DNA of 64,000 nucleotides from Desulfosporosinus fructosivorans. Lineage in GTDB: Bacteria > Bacillota > Desulfitobacteriia > Desulfitobacteriales > Desulfitobacteriaceae. The stretch's first letter is position 1, and every line of letters begins with the position of its first letter. Positions 36,035-44,924 of this stretch are shown here, piece by piece. A program made the translations under genes and the position numbers. Location: positions 558,001-622,000 of the forward strand of contig NZ_SPQQ01000003.1 in NCBI RefSeq assembly GCF_004766045.1. Reading direction: 5' to 3'. The notes beneath the pieces were generated by a model. That model saw nothing but the letters and a program-made list of their open reading frames with translations, was not told where the DNA came from and did no database searches.

Positions 36035-36730
36035 ATGAGCCTTGTGATTTTTGATTTTGATGGCACAATTCATCTTGAAGAAACTCCTCGTATCTTCTTG
36101 CGTGTCCTAAAGCAAGACAAAGGGTTGCGAAAAAAGATTCGTAATTTCTATATTTCAATGTCTTGGGTGTATATATTATATCGTCTTGGGCTATGTCGTC
36201 AACTAGCGATCAAGCGAGTTTTGAGCGGTATAGTTAAGATGCTGGGTGGAATGAGTGAACCTCAAATCGAAGGATTTTTTAAGCAATGTTTAGAGTTGGC
36301 AAGAGGGAGTTTCAGCCCTGTATCTCTTTGCCGGGTTAAACTTCACCTTGAGTCAGAGGATCAAATTTTGCTTCTCTCAGGTGCCTTTTCGCAGTTTGTT
36401 GCCTTGGTTGCCAGAGATCTAGGTATGAAATTTTGGCTTGGGACTGAGATTGAATTATTAGCTGGAGTTTCGACAGGTAGAATAACCTCTATCATGAATG
36501 GACCCTCGAAGGTACAAGCTCTGACCACGTTTCTAAAGGAACAAGAGGAGGCTGGGGTGTTTTTTGACATTGGCGACGCTTATGCGTATGCTGATTCAAT
36601 CCAGGACCTATCCTTGCTCTCGTTCGTTGGACACCCAGTGGCCGTTAATCCTGACCAAGAGCTGCTAAAAGAGGCTAAGATACGAGGGTGGGAAATAATC
36701 ACAGATCGCTCCTGTGATGAATTGATCTGA
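36035..36730 (+). CDS. HAD-IB family phosphatase
   Basis: 231 residues. HAD motif I FDFDGTI at the very start, motif II LLSGAFSQF, motif III region around GPSKVQALTTFL and motif IV DIGDAYAYADSIQDL. The long helical cap and the IB layout resemble phosphoserine-phosphatase-like and CicA/SerB-type proteins; substrate not identifiable. ATG preceded by AGTAGGAGGTATTAGT. Confidence 0.88.
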   Translation: MSLVIFDFDGTIHLEETPRIFLRVLKQDKGLRKKIRNFYISMSWVYILYRLGLCRQLAIKRVLSGIVKMLGGMSEPQIEGFFKQCLELARGSFSPVSLCRVKLHLESEDQILLLSGAFSQFVALVARDLGMKFWLGTEIELLAGVSTGRITSIMNGPSKVQALTTFLKEQEEAGVFFDIGDAYAYADSIQDLSLLSFVGHPVAVNPDQELLKEAKIRGWEIITDRSCDELI

Positions 36731-36950
36731 CCTGTGTTGGTTTCTGGATAACCAGACAACTAAGAGATAATGAAAATCAATTTAATAAGAGTAGTGACAG
36801 CGAAGGGCATAGGGGAAATGAAAAAAGAGTGAATCACTCCTTCAATGCTCTTAAGTAAATGGGAAATTTCTTCATAATAATGGGAGGAATATATAATTTT
36901 TCACCGAATCTTGATAGCTAGAAGGAAAATAGGAGGGGAGAGAACGTTTT

Positions 36951-37475
36951 GTGGATGATATAAGATATCCGATTGGGACGTTTGATTTTGAAAAAGAGAT
37001 TTCTGAAAAGCAAATTACTGCTTTAATTGAGCAAATAGAAGTGCTGCCTGAGTTGTTAATTAGAGCTGTCGAAAAATTAACGGAAGAACAGCTTGACGCT
37101 CCATATAGACCAGGCGGTTGGACGATTCGCCAGTTAGTTCACCACTTAGCGGATAGTAATATGAATGCTTATATTAGAATTAAACTGGCTCTGACTGAGG
37201 ATAAACCAACTATAAAGCCTTATGATGAGGCGCTGTGGGCTGAACTAAATGACTCTCAGTTACCCATTGAACTATCCACAAAATTACTGGATGGATTACA
37301 TAAACGCTGGGTCATTCTACTGAGGTCGTTATCGTCGTCAGGTCTTGATAGAGAGTTAATTCATCCGGATATGGGGCTATTAACGATTAAGAAGTTAATT
37401 GACCTTTACGCGTGGCATGGAAATCATCATTTGGCGCAGATTTCTTCCGGTATAAGAAGAATGACATCAAATTAG
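36951..37475 (+). CDS. DinB-superfamily YfiT-like metal-dependent protein
   Basis: 174 residues. Begins IRYPIGTFDFE, the YfiT hallmark, and carries the three-histidine metal site: His in VHHLAD and two in WHGNHHLAQI. Members include bacillithiol S-transferases (BstA) and putative metal-dependent hydrolases. GTG start after AGGAGGGGAGAGAACGTTTT. Confidence 0.88.
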   Translation: MDDIRYPIGTFDFEKEISEKQITALIEQIEVLPELLIRAVEKLTEEQLDAPYRPGGWTIRQLVHHLADSNMNAYIRIKLALTEDKPTIKPYDEALWAELNDSQLPIELSTKLLDGLHKRWVILLRSLSSSGLDRELIHPDMGLLTIKKLIDLYAWHGNHHLAQISSGIRRMTSN

Positions 37476-37523
37476 AAGGAACCTAAATCTACTATTGGTA
37501 TGAGCTTTTGTATCCTTAAGAAG

Positions 37524-37631
37524 AAGTTAGGCTGGAAGCGCAGATAATTCCAGCCTTGTTTCTGTTTATATGAAAGGTCCTTTCACGTTACATACTAGGA
37601 GGACTAGATTAGAGTTTTGCCGAATTGTGAG
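37524..37631 (+). repeat. composite intergenic repeat, copy 1 (includes terminator 37528-37557)
   Basis: Starts AAGTTAGGCTGGAAGCG, folds with TTCCAGCCTTG into a terminator-like hairpin, and about 40 nt later has AGGAGG and then TTTTGCCGAATTGTGAGA. The same order with similar spacing is found at 63138-63240. Confidence 0.7.
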
Positions 37632-37712
37632 AATAAGGAAAAGAAAAGGACAAACGGGGTCTAGGTGTAGGCTTTGTGAATAGAGTAGTGAATCTGATAG
37701 GAGTGTTGAGAG

Positions 37713-39299
37713 ATGAAATCAAATAAAAAGTACCTGGGAACCTCTTTGGCAACCCAAATGATCATTCTTCCTTTCTTACTTACCATTGGGATGATCATTG
37801 TTTCGTCAATTACAGATGGGCTAAGGTTATATGAGCTTGGCAGCGATGCTAGAAAGTTGATCCTGTTATCGATTGCCTTTTTCGGTTCGCTTATTATAGG
37901 TATTATTGTTGGTTATATTTTTGTAAAATTGTCAAAGCATAAGCCCAACTCGGCAAAGGAAAGGTATCTCATTGCCATTGTGCCTATTCTCTATGCTCTG
38001 GTCTTTGCAGTTCTTGCACTCGCATTTTCAAGAGGAAATTTTAATTCAGGCTGGTGGGGAGTGTATGCTCTCAAGAATCCTATGTTATTGATTATTGGCT
38101 TAGGCCTTTCCTTATCAGGGTTGCATTTTATCATACCTGTGGCAGAGCTTATGGGGTATATGGGGTTTCTAATTGGAATTATTTTGTCTGAATGGACTGC
38201 GAAGACAGCGGCAGATAGCTCTCTATCGAGAAACTTTAAAGCGGTATTGGTCTTGCTTTGCATTTTTGTCCTTGCTTTTTCTGGTATCACGACAAGAAAA
38301 GTTATAGATGATGGTACTACGGAATTGCTCTATGGGAAGTCAACAGTCGGGAGTGATTTAACCGAATTTGATCTGATAGATAAAGCTCCGTTCAAGGAGA
38401 ACAACGGACTCGCTAAGCTTGATAAGCCTGCCAACTTACAATTTGAAGAGCTTGATTCTATGCCACGTCTTGACGGTGCGACAGCCGCCTATCCGGTTTA
38501 TGCTTCGTTTGTTGAAGCTGTCTATAAGGGACTTGGTGAATATTATCTAGCAAACAGGAACAAAAACGATAAAGATGTATCTACTGCCTTTGTGGCCAGT
38601 GAGAAGTTTCCCCTAGATCTAGTGAAGTGTTCAAAAACTGGCACAGCATACGAACGTTTAATTGCAGGTCAGACCGATATAATCTTTGTTGCAGAGCCGT
38701 CGAAGGCTCACCTTGAGGCGATTAAAGCCAAAGGGGATGAGTTTGTCTTAACTCCCATTGGGAGTGAAGCGTTTGTATTTTTCACAAACTCTAAGAATCC
38801 GGTTGAGGACCTGACTATAAAGCAGATCCAGGATATCTACACTGGTAAAATCACCCGTTGGAAAGAAGTCGGGGGACAATGGAATAGGATACTGCCTTAT
38901 CAACGTCCTGAAAACTCAGGTAGTCAAACGGTTATGCAGAATAAAGTGATGACTGGCATTACGATGTTAGAACAGACAAAGGAAACCTATGCAGGGGGTA
39001 TGGGAGAAATCATTAGCGAGGTTGCAGGTTATAAAAACGCCAAAAATGCCATAGGGTATTCATTTATGTATTACTCGACCCAGATGATAAAAAACAATCA
39101 GATTAAGTATCTTTCGATTGATGGGATCAAACCGACCCCAGAAACCGTGCGCAATAAAACCTATCCCTTCACAGTACCTGTTTATGCAGTATCTTTAAAA
39201 TCGAACCAAAAGGAAAATATCAGTCGTTTCCTTAGCTGGGTCTTATCTGAGGAAGGACAAAGTCTAGTCGAGAAAACTGGTTATGTACGTGCTAAATAG
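37713..39299 (+). CDS. PstS-like substrate-binding protein with N-terminal membrane domain
   Basis: 528 residues. Five or six hydrophobic helices fill residues 15-200; from about 240 on there is a PBP-like phosphate-binding domain (PRLDGATAAYPVYASFVEA at its start, then GSEAFVFFTNSKNP, IQDIYTGKITRWKEVGGQ and RPENSGSQTVMQ). PstS proteins are normally lipoproteins; here the binding domain is fused to a membrane domain, and no pstCAB genes are near. It may act as a phosphate sensor or serve a transporter encoded elsewhere. Start ATG with TAGGAGTGTTGAGAG upstream. Confidence 0.82.
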   Translation: MKSNKKYLGTSLATQMIILPFLLTIGMIIVSSITDGLRLYELGSDARKLILLSIAFFGSLIIGIIVGYIFVKLSKHKPNSAKERYLIAIVPILYALVFAVLALAFSRGNFNSGWWGVYALKNPMLLIIGLGLSLSGLHFIIPVAELMGYMGFLIGIILSEWTAKTAADSSLSRNFKAVLVLLCIFVLAFSGITTRKVIDDGTTELLYGKSTVGSDLTEFDLIDKAPFKENNGLAKLDKPANLQFEELDSMPRLDGATAAYPVYASFVEAVYKGLGEYYLANRNKNDKDVSTAFVASEKFPLDLVKCSKTGTAYERLIAGQTDIIFVAEPSKAHLEAIKAKGDEFVLTPIGSEAFVFFTNSKNPVEDLTIKQIQDIYTGKITRWKEVGGQWNRILPYQRPENSGSQTVMQNKVMTGITMLEQTKETYAGGMGEIISEVAGYKNAKNAIGYSFMYYSTQMIKNNQIKYLSIDGIKPTPETVRNKTYPFTVPVYAVSLKSNQKENISRFLSWVLSEEGQSLVEKTGYVRAK

Positions 39300-39376
39300 A
39301 AACGCTATATAAGTTGCTAAAATAGTAGTATATTTAATACGAATGCTAGAAATAACAGTTATATGGAAGGTGTGCT

Positions 39377-40063
39377 ATGAGTAAGTTATTAACCTTAAAA
39401 AAGCGCCTAAAGCAGGTGATAGTTTTCTCAGTTCTTTTTTTGACGCTTACTTGCACCACTGCGCTGATTGTGAATCAGCACGTTGAGACAGTTGGAACGA
39501 AATATATCCTTAACGCAAGCGAAGCTCCTAACGCTGACGCCATTTTAGTCTTAGGAGCGTATGTATTACCAAACGGAACGGTGTCGACAATGCTAAACGA
39601 TCGTCTAACTGCAGGATATGAACTATACGAGCAAAAGAAGGCACCGAAACTGATCGTGAGTGGCGATCATGGACGGAAGGATTATGATGAAGTTAATTCG
39701 ATGAAGAGCTTTTTAAAGGATAAAGGGGTACCCAATAAGGACATCTTTATGGATCATGCAGGTTTTAGCACTTATGAGAGTATGTACAGAGCTAGGGACA
39801 TCTTCAAAGTTAAGAAGGTAATCATCGTTACCCAGGAGTATCATCTTATGCGAGCGGTTTATGTAGCTAGGGCATTAGGTATGGAGGCGTATGGAGTTGC
39901 GACAGACCGACGTGATTATCGGGCTATGGAACTTTATAAACTCAGAGAAATTGCAGCTAGGAACAAAGATTTTTTGTGGGCTAAGGTTATTAAACCTAAA
40001 CCAACTTTTTTAGGAGACGAAATACCGGTTTTCGGTGATGGTAAGGCGACAGATGATAAGTAA
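39377..40063 (+). CDS. DUF218/SanA-like envelope protein
   Basis: 228 residues: one membrane anchor (VIVFSVLFLTLTCTTALIV) then a DUF218 domain, NADAILVLGAYV, KLIVSGDHGRKDYDEVNSM, STYESMYRARDIF and VTQEYHLMRAVYVA. SanA in E. coli affects vancomycin permeability at high temperature. Start ATG with TGGAAGGTG upstream. Follows the PstS-like gene by 77 nt and precedes the molybdoenzyme by 27 nt, possibly co-transcribed. Confidence 0.88.
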   Translation: MSKLLTLKKRLKQVIVFSVLFLTLTCTTALIVNQHVETVGTKYILNASEAPNADAILVLGAYVLPNGTVSTMLNDRLTAGYELYEQKKAPKLIVSGDHGRKDYDEVNSMKSFLKDKGVPNKDIFMDHAGFSTYESMYRARDIFKVKKVIIVTQEYHLMRAVYVARALGMEAYGVATDRRDYRAMELYKLREIAARNKDFLWAKVIKPKPTFLGDEIPVFGDGKATDDK

Positions 40064-40090
40064 AAACTGTGTTAGAAGGGTGAGTGTAAC

Positions 40091-42103
40091 GTGAATTCTG
40101 AAATTAAACGCTCAGTTTGTCCATATGACTGTCCCGATGCGTGTGGGCTTTTAGTAGAAGTTGTCGATGGTCAAGCGGTGAAGGTTATGGGTGACCCAGA
40201 ACATCCTTTTACTAAAGGAACTTTATGCCCGAAAATGATTCACTATGAGAGAACAGTCCATTCCCCGCAGAGACTAACCCAACCACTATTGCGGATTGGC
40301 GAAAAAGGAACGGGTCAGTTTAAACCCATTTCGTGGGAAGAAGCGATTGAGCGTATTGTCGATAGATGGCAGGGGGTTATTTCGAACCATGGCGCGGAAG
40401 CGATTTTGCCGTATTCATATGCAGGGACTATGGGTACAGTCCAACGCAATTGTGGGGAAGGTTTTTTCCATCGTTTAGGAGCGTCAAGATTGGCTCGCAC
40501 TATTTGTTCCTCTTCAAAGAGTTATGGTTGGGCGTCAGTGATGGGTGAGACTATGGCTCCACACCCGGATGAAGTTGAAAAGAGTGACTTTATACTCTTG
40601 TGGGGTACGAATGTCCTGGCAACCAACATCCATCTAATGCATCATATTCGAGAAGCTAAAAAGCGTGGAGCTATGGTTTGGCTTATTGACACCTATGAAA
40701 ATCCTACTGCCCAAATTGTTGATAAGGTCGTATTAGTACGACCGGGGAGGGATGGTGCTTTGGCTCTGGGCATCATGCACATCTTGGTGCGCGATGGGTG
40801 GATTGATCAAGAGTTTATAGATAAGTATGTCCAGGGATTTGAACAGCTTCGAATGGAAGTTTTACCCGATTATCCACCGGCTAAAGTGAGTCAAATCACG
40901 GGTATCGAAGTAAGCTTAATCGAAGAAATGGCTCGTCAGTATGGTAAAGCCCATGCACCGTTTATTGTCTTGGGATCAGGGCTTTGTCGTTATGGAAACG
41001 GGGCAATGACGGTTCGCACTATTACCTGTCTTCCTGCACTAGTCGGAGCATGGGGAAACCCAGGAGGTGGATTGCTCGCCAGTATTTCGACTGGTAAGGT
41101 ATTTCATACACAGCGAGTTACGCGCGAAGATTTACTAAAAGAGCCTACCCGAGTCGTGAATATGAATCAGCTTGGTTACGCGCTAACGGAATTATCAAAC
41201 CCTCCGATTATGAGTATGTACGTCTACCATTCCAACCCTGCTGTTGTTGCCCCTGACCAAACAATGATCATCAAGGGACTTGAGCGAGAGGATCTTTTTA
41301 CAGTTGTACATGAACGATTTATGACGGATACGGCTCGGTATGCTGACATCATTTTGCCTGCTACAAGCTCCTTAGAACATTCGGACATTTACCGCGCCTA
41401 TGGTCATTATGGCATCCAAAGAGCGGCTGCAGTTATTCCTCCAATTGGTGAAGCTAAGTCGAACTGGGAGGTTTTTCAGTTGCTTGCTCAGGCCATGGGT
41501 TACGAAGAATATTTTTTTAAACATACCGCTGATGACCTTATTAATCAGCTGATTGATCCGCCGGCATCGTGGCTTGAGAGTATAGACCTGGCGAAACTTC
41601 AAGCAGGTCATCCCGTCGAACTCTCCCTGCCCGAGAATTACAAAACAACCTTCCTTACTCCATCCGGTAAAATAGAAATCTGCAATCCCAAGGATGCTGA
41701 GCTATTACCGCACTATTTCGAACCCTACGGAGATGATGCCCCATTTTATCTAATGAGCACACCAAGTGTGTACTCTCTGAATTCTTCCTTCAATGAGCGA
41801 CCTGATTTACTTAGCAAAAAGGAAGCAGCTTATCTTCAAATGAACCCTGAAGATGCCGAAAGTAAGAACTTGCTCGATGGTCAGAGAGTGATCGCCTTTA
41901 ATGAGCGAGGCGAGGTGCAGTTTATTCTCAAGCTAACGACCACCGTTCCCCAAGGAGTAGTAGTAACGGAAGGTCTGTTTTCGAGTGTATCTATGCCCGG
42001 AGATAGTACCGTAAATGCCCTTACGTCCCAGCGTTTAACAGATAGAGCAGCGGGTAGTACTCTTTATGATGTCAAAGTGGATGTTCGATTATGGGAGAGC
42101 TAG
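40091..42103 (+). CDS. molybdopterin oxidoreductase, YoaE-like
   Basis: 670 residues. N-terminal 4Fe-4S site CPYDCPDAC plus a fourth Cys in GTLCPKM, then the Mo-bisMGD domains (GRDGALALGI, PALVGAWGNPGGG, NERPDLLSKKEAAYLQMNPEDA). No twin-arginine signal is visible, so it should be cytoplasmic. The metal ligand is not certain: ARTICSSSKSYG holds the candidate Cys/Ser. Similar to B. subtilis YoaE; substrate unknown. GTG start after AAGGGTGAGTGTAAC. No electron-transfer subunit next to it. Confidence 0.9.
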   Translation: MNSEIKRSVCPYDCPDACGLLVEVVDGQAVKVMGDPEHPFTKGTLCPKMIHYERTVHSPQRLTQPLLRIGEKGTGQFKPISWEEAIERIVDRWQGVISNHGAEAILPYSYAGTMGTVQRNCGEGFFHRLGASRLARTICSSSKSYGWASVMGETMAPHPDEVEKSDFILLWGTNVLATNIHLMHHIREAKKRGAMVWLIDTYENPTAQIVDKVVLVRPGRDGALALGIMHILVRDGWIDQEFIDKYVQGFEQLRMEVLPDYPPAKVSQITGIEVSLIEEMARQYGKAHAPFIVLGSGLCRYGNGAMTVRTITCLPALVGAWGNPGGGLLASISTGKVFHTQRVTREDLLKEPTRVVNMNQLGYALTELSNPPIMSMYVYHSNPAVVAPDQTMIIKGLEREDLFTVVHERFMTDTARYADIILPATSSLEHSDIYRAYGHYGIQRAAAVIPPIGEAKSNWEVFQLLAQAMGYEEYFFKHTADDLINQLIDPPASWLESIDLAKLQAGHPVELSLPENYKTTFLTPSGKIEICNPKDAELLPHYFEPYGDDAPFYLMSTPSVYSLNSSFNERPDLLSKKEAAYLQMNPEDAESKNLLDGQRVIAFNERGEVQFILKLTTTVPQGVVVTEGLFSSVSMPGDSTVNALTSQRLTDRAAGSTLYDVKVDVRLWES

Positions 42104-42207
42104 CGACGATAATTGTCATAATTGGCGAATCGGATTAAGTTAATTGAAAAAAAAGAGCATATTGGATTGATGTTAGAGATTTAGAATTGAGATCTAGAGA
42201 ACTCGTG

Positions 42208-42239
42208 AAAAACCCCCACTTCTATAAGTGGGGGTTTTT
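42208..42239. terminator. bidirectional terminator
   Basis: AAAAACCCCCACTT / AAGTGGGGGTTTTT around CTAT. T-runs on both strands; it lies between the molybdoenzyme and nrfA. The preceding GAACTCGT and the CCCACTTCT core resemble the dispersed repeat at 54030-54120. Confidence 0.88.
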
Positions 42240-42273
42240 GAAAATTAGACAAAGGTTTTTAATAGCTTACGAC

Positions 42274-43626
42274 TTATGGTGTTGGTACTGCTCCTTGACC
42301 GGCAGCATCAACCGAAGTTCCTGCTCCGGGAGTTTTCCCTGCAGCTGCTCCAGCCTCACCTCCGGCTATTGTACCTACTGCTAAATTCGCCTTCAGCTGG
42401 GCTTGCCGGGCTAAATCAATCCCCTCACCGAGAATTCTTAAGGCTTCATTTGGGCTGTGCCATCCCATGCTGTTTTCAGCAGAGATGTAATCCCAACGCC
42501 ACCCTGCTTTGCGATGCAGAGACCGAGCTTGGGTCATCATATCTGCTTTGGCTGCAGGGTTCTTGGCAGCTGTTGCGATAGCATCGATGGCCTCGGAGAG
42601 CGCTGTTTCTAATAAAACCTTCGTTTTAAACACGGCATCCTGCGTACCTATGACTTGGTTCTTTAAATACTCTTCGCTTTGTTTATGACAAGTTTGACAG
42701 GATTGAGAGATATGATTGAGGGGACTTTGTAAATGATGCGAAGATATTTTAGTTTGACCTTGTTTTACATAGGGCATATGGCAATCCGCACAGGCTACAC
42801 CGTTCGCTGCGTGGATACCCGTAGAGAACAGCTCGTAATCGGGGTGTTGAGCTTTGAGCATAGGAGCCTGACTTTCTTTATGATCCCAGTCTTTAAAATT
42901 AATCTCTTCATATAATTTTTCAGCATCATCCATTTTTAACCCATAGTTCCAGGGGAAAGTAACTTTCTTATTATCGGGTTTAAAGTAATATTCGACATGG
43001 CACTGGGCACAGACCATGGTTCGCATTTCCTGTCGACTGAATTTGGCGGGATCAATTCCTCTTGTTTTTAGAGCGTCGAGTAGAGGGATACTGGTGATAG
43101 TAAGGGCCATTGTTTTTGAATCATGGCAGTTTGCACAGGCAATGGGATGTTTGATCTGATCTTTTAACTCTGCAAAAGGTGTTGCCCAAAAGGCATCTCC
43201 CATTTTATCGACGAGGGGTTTTACGTTAGGGCTTTTACAATTCCAGCAGGAACTAATCGTTTTGGGTCCGATACGTTGGGTGCCGGTTACATCTTCCAAA
43301 GACCAAAGATGGCCGCGTTCTTCGTTATAATCTTCAGAAAAAGGATAGCCTGCAAACAGTTTAACTTGAGCTGGTGACTCTTTAAGATGTGATTCAGGGA
43401 GAGAACCACCGTACTTAGAATTCCCCTTCGTTTGTTCCTTTTGCTTAAGATAGCTGGCATAGTGATCAGGGTATACTTTACCCCATACGGCGGGATCAAG
43501 TTCTCCCTCCGGTATAGAAGCTGTCGTGGGTTGAGTGGGAGCTTTTTGGGTACAACCAACTATTAGAAATACCATCATCAATAGGCTAAGACTGAGCAAC
43601 ATAAAACCGCGCCAGTATTTTTGCAT
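42274..43626 (-). CDS. nrfA: ammonia-forming cytochrome c nitrite reductase NrfA
   Basis: 450 residues, five haems. The catalytic haem site is the NrfA-specific CWNCK (127-131), followed by CANCH, CAQCH, CADCH and CQTCH. Catalytic neighbours include the His in CHDSK and the GIHAANGVACADCHMPYV segment. A lipobox LIVGC at 21-25 means the enzyme is anchored outside the membrane. Reduces nitrite to ammonium with six electrons from NrfH. A low-complexity Ala/Gly tail follows residue 420. Start ATG with GGAGGTAGGAATTGA upstream, 18 nt after nrfH. Confidence 0.96.
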   Translation of the reverse strand: MQKYWRGFMLLSLSLLMMVFLIVGCTQKAPTQPTTASIPEGELDPAVWGKVYPDHYASYLKQKEQTKGNSKYGGSLPESHLKESPAQVKLFAGYPFSEDYNEERGHLWSLEDVTGTQRIGPKTISSCWNCKSPNVKPLVDKMGDAFWATPFAELKDQIKHPIACANCHDSKTMALTITSIPLLDALKTRGIDPAKFSRQEMRTMVCAQCHVEYYFKPDNKKVTFPWNYGLKMDDAEKLYEEINFKDWDHKESQAPMLKAQHPDYELFSTGIHAANGVACADCHMPYVKQGQTKISSHHLQSPLNHISQSCQTCHKQSEEYLKNQVIGTQDAVFKTKVLLETALSEAIDAIATAAKNPAAKADMMTQARSLHRKAGWRWDYISAENSMGWHSPNEALRILGEGIDLARQAQLKANLAVGTIAGGEAGAAAGKTPGAGTSVDAAGQGAVPTP

Positions 43627-43644
43627 TCAATTCCTACCTCCATT

Positions 43645-44130
43645 TTAGCGAATTGGGGTGTGAACAGCTTGGCTGCTGAAAGGCTGAATGGGTGTATCAT
43701 GCGGCTCACCGCGATGGCATTCGAAACATTGCAATCCATCACTGGTGTTAATTCGTGCAACAAGCGTTGCATGGCATCGAAGGCAGTTGCGTTGAAGTAT
43801 TTTTTCACTCCATTCCTTTGTATGTAGTACATCCGGTGGGGCAAAAGTGTTTTTATAATAATCCCTGGCGCCTGAATAGCCTTTGTAGGCGATTTGCTCA
43901 AGAATATTATCATGAGGGATGTGACAATCTTTACACCCAACCCCGTTTGTCTCGCGATGTACACTGTGAAAAGAGGCTTCGTAGGGGATTTTCATGATGT
44001 GACAGGTCGTTCCGCAATAATGAGTGGTCGATGTCCGTTCATATTGCATAAATAGAAAAATTCCAGCAATAACAAGCAGTGGCAATCCGATAAGAAGCCG
44101 TTTTTTTGTTTTTGAAGTTAAATTTTTCAT
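43645..44130 (-). CDS. nrfH: NrfH-type tetrahaem quinol dehydrogenase
   Basis: 161 residues, NapC/NirT family. One N-terminal membrane helix (LLIGLPLLVIAGIFLFMQ) then four haem sites: CGTTCHIM, CKDCH, CLRCH and CFECH. The first site has three residues between the cysteines (CX3CH) instead of two, but keeps the CHxM arrangement whose Met ligates haem 1 in NrfH. Passes electrons from menaquinol to NrfA, encoded 18 nt downstream. ATG at 44130 follows GGAGGAGG; the open frame to 44154 overlaps this site. Confidence 0.93.
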   Translation of the reverse strand: MKNLTSKTKKRLLIGLPLLVIAGIFLFMQYERTSTTHYCGTTCHIMKIPYEASFHSVHRETNGVGCKDCHIPHDNILEQIAYKGYSGARDYYKNTFAPPDVLHTKEWSEKILQRNCLRCHATLVARINTSDGLQCFECHRGEPHDTPIQPFSSQAVHTPIR

Positions 44131-44280
44131 AGAAACCTCCTCCATACTCACCAAGTTTAGTATTAAGTTTTAAGCATATTTTTATGTAGGAGTACAGAAC
44201 AATTAGTGCAATTCTGACATAATCAGGTTGATACTATTGGACTTTACACAATTGAGAAATATCTTAAATCTTACAGATTA

Positions 44281-44320
44281 AAAACAAGGCTGGAAGCGCT
44301 CAAGCTTCCAGCCTTGTTTT
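44281..44320. terminator. bidirectional terminator, AGGCTGGAAGC family
   Basis: Arms AAAACAAGGCTGGAAGC / GCTTCCAGCCTTGTTTT, 17 bp, loop of 6. Lies between usp and nrfH, and is almost the same as the hairpin at 37528. Confidence 0.88.
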
Positions 44321-44361
44321 GATGAGTAAATCAAGATTTTCTTATCAGTATGATGGAATGT

Positions 44362-44787
44362 TTATTTAACAATAAGTACTGGGCAATCGGAACTGGCAAG
44401 TACGCGCTGCGCAACACTTCCTAAGACTGCTCCAACAATACCACTATGGCCGCGAGTCCCCATGATGACTAAATCAAAGTCTCTTTTAATCTCGTCTAAG
44501 ATGCGAACTGAAGCGCTCCCGGAGACATGCTTTTTTGATAAATGCACGCCTTCTATATTTAGGCCCTTTAATGTATTTGCTAAGGCTAGGTCACCATTAC
44601 TTTTGATTTGGTCTGCGTTAGCGAAAGTATTATAACTCTCATTGAATCCATAGTAGGCTTCCTGGGATGGGGTTACATGAAATAGCTCTATTTCCGAATC
44701 GAATTTACTAGCTAACTCTAAGGCTTTCATGAGGGCATGACGTGAGGATTCGGAACCGTCTGTGGGGACTAAAATTCTTTTGAACAT
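44362..44787 (-). CDS. universal stress protein, UspA family
   Basis: 141 residues. RILVPTDGSESSRHA at the start and the nucleotide-binding loop GTRGHSGIVGAVLGSVAQ (G-2X-G-9X-G-S) at the end place it in the ATP-binding Usp group. Role in stress tolerance by family only. ATG 44787 has AAAGGAGATGAAGTCT upstream; the ATG nine bases earlier would touch the ribosome site. Confidence 0.9.
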   Translation of the reverse strand: MFKRILVPTDGSESSRHALMKALELASKFDSEIELFHVTPSQEAYYGFNESYNTFANADQIKSNGDLALANTLKGLNIEGVHLSKKHVSGSASVRILDEIKRDFDLVIMGTRGHSGIVGAVLGSVAQRVLASSDCPVLIVK

Positions 44788-44924
44788 AGACTTCATCTCC
44801 TTTATTTTTAAATCTGCTAATTTATGGTTTATTCAGCTTATTAGGCCTTATTATATATTAAAAAGTACTGTTGTAAAACACTCTTATCTGAGCATACTAG
44901 AAAAAAATACTGCGAGGATAAAAC

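Noticed and set aside
37600..37631. GCCGAATT as a sigma-D (flagellar) -10 element
   Set aside because: The -10 resembles GCCGATAA, but no TAAA lies at 15-16 bp upstream at either copy, and no motility gene follows.
40091..42103. Selenocysteine formate dehydrogenase
   Set aside because: No in-frame TGA and no typical FdhA Cys/Sec context; the sequence is nearer to YoaE-like oxidoreductases.
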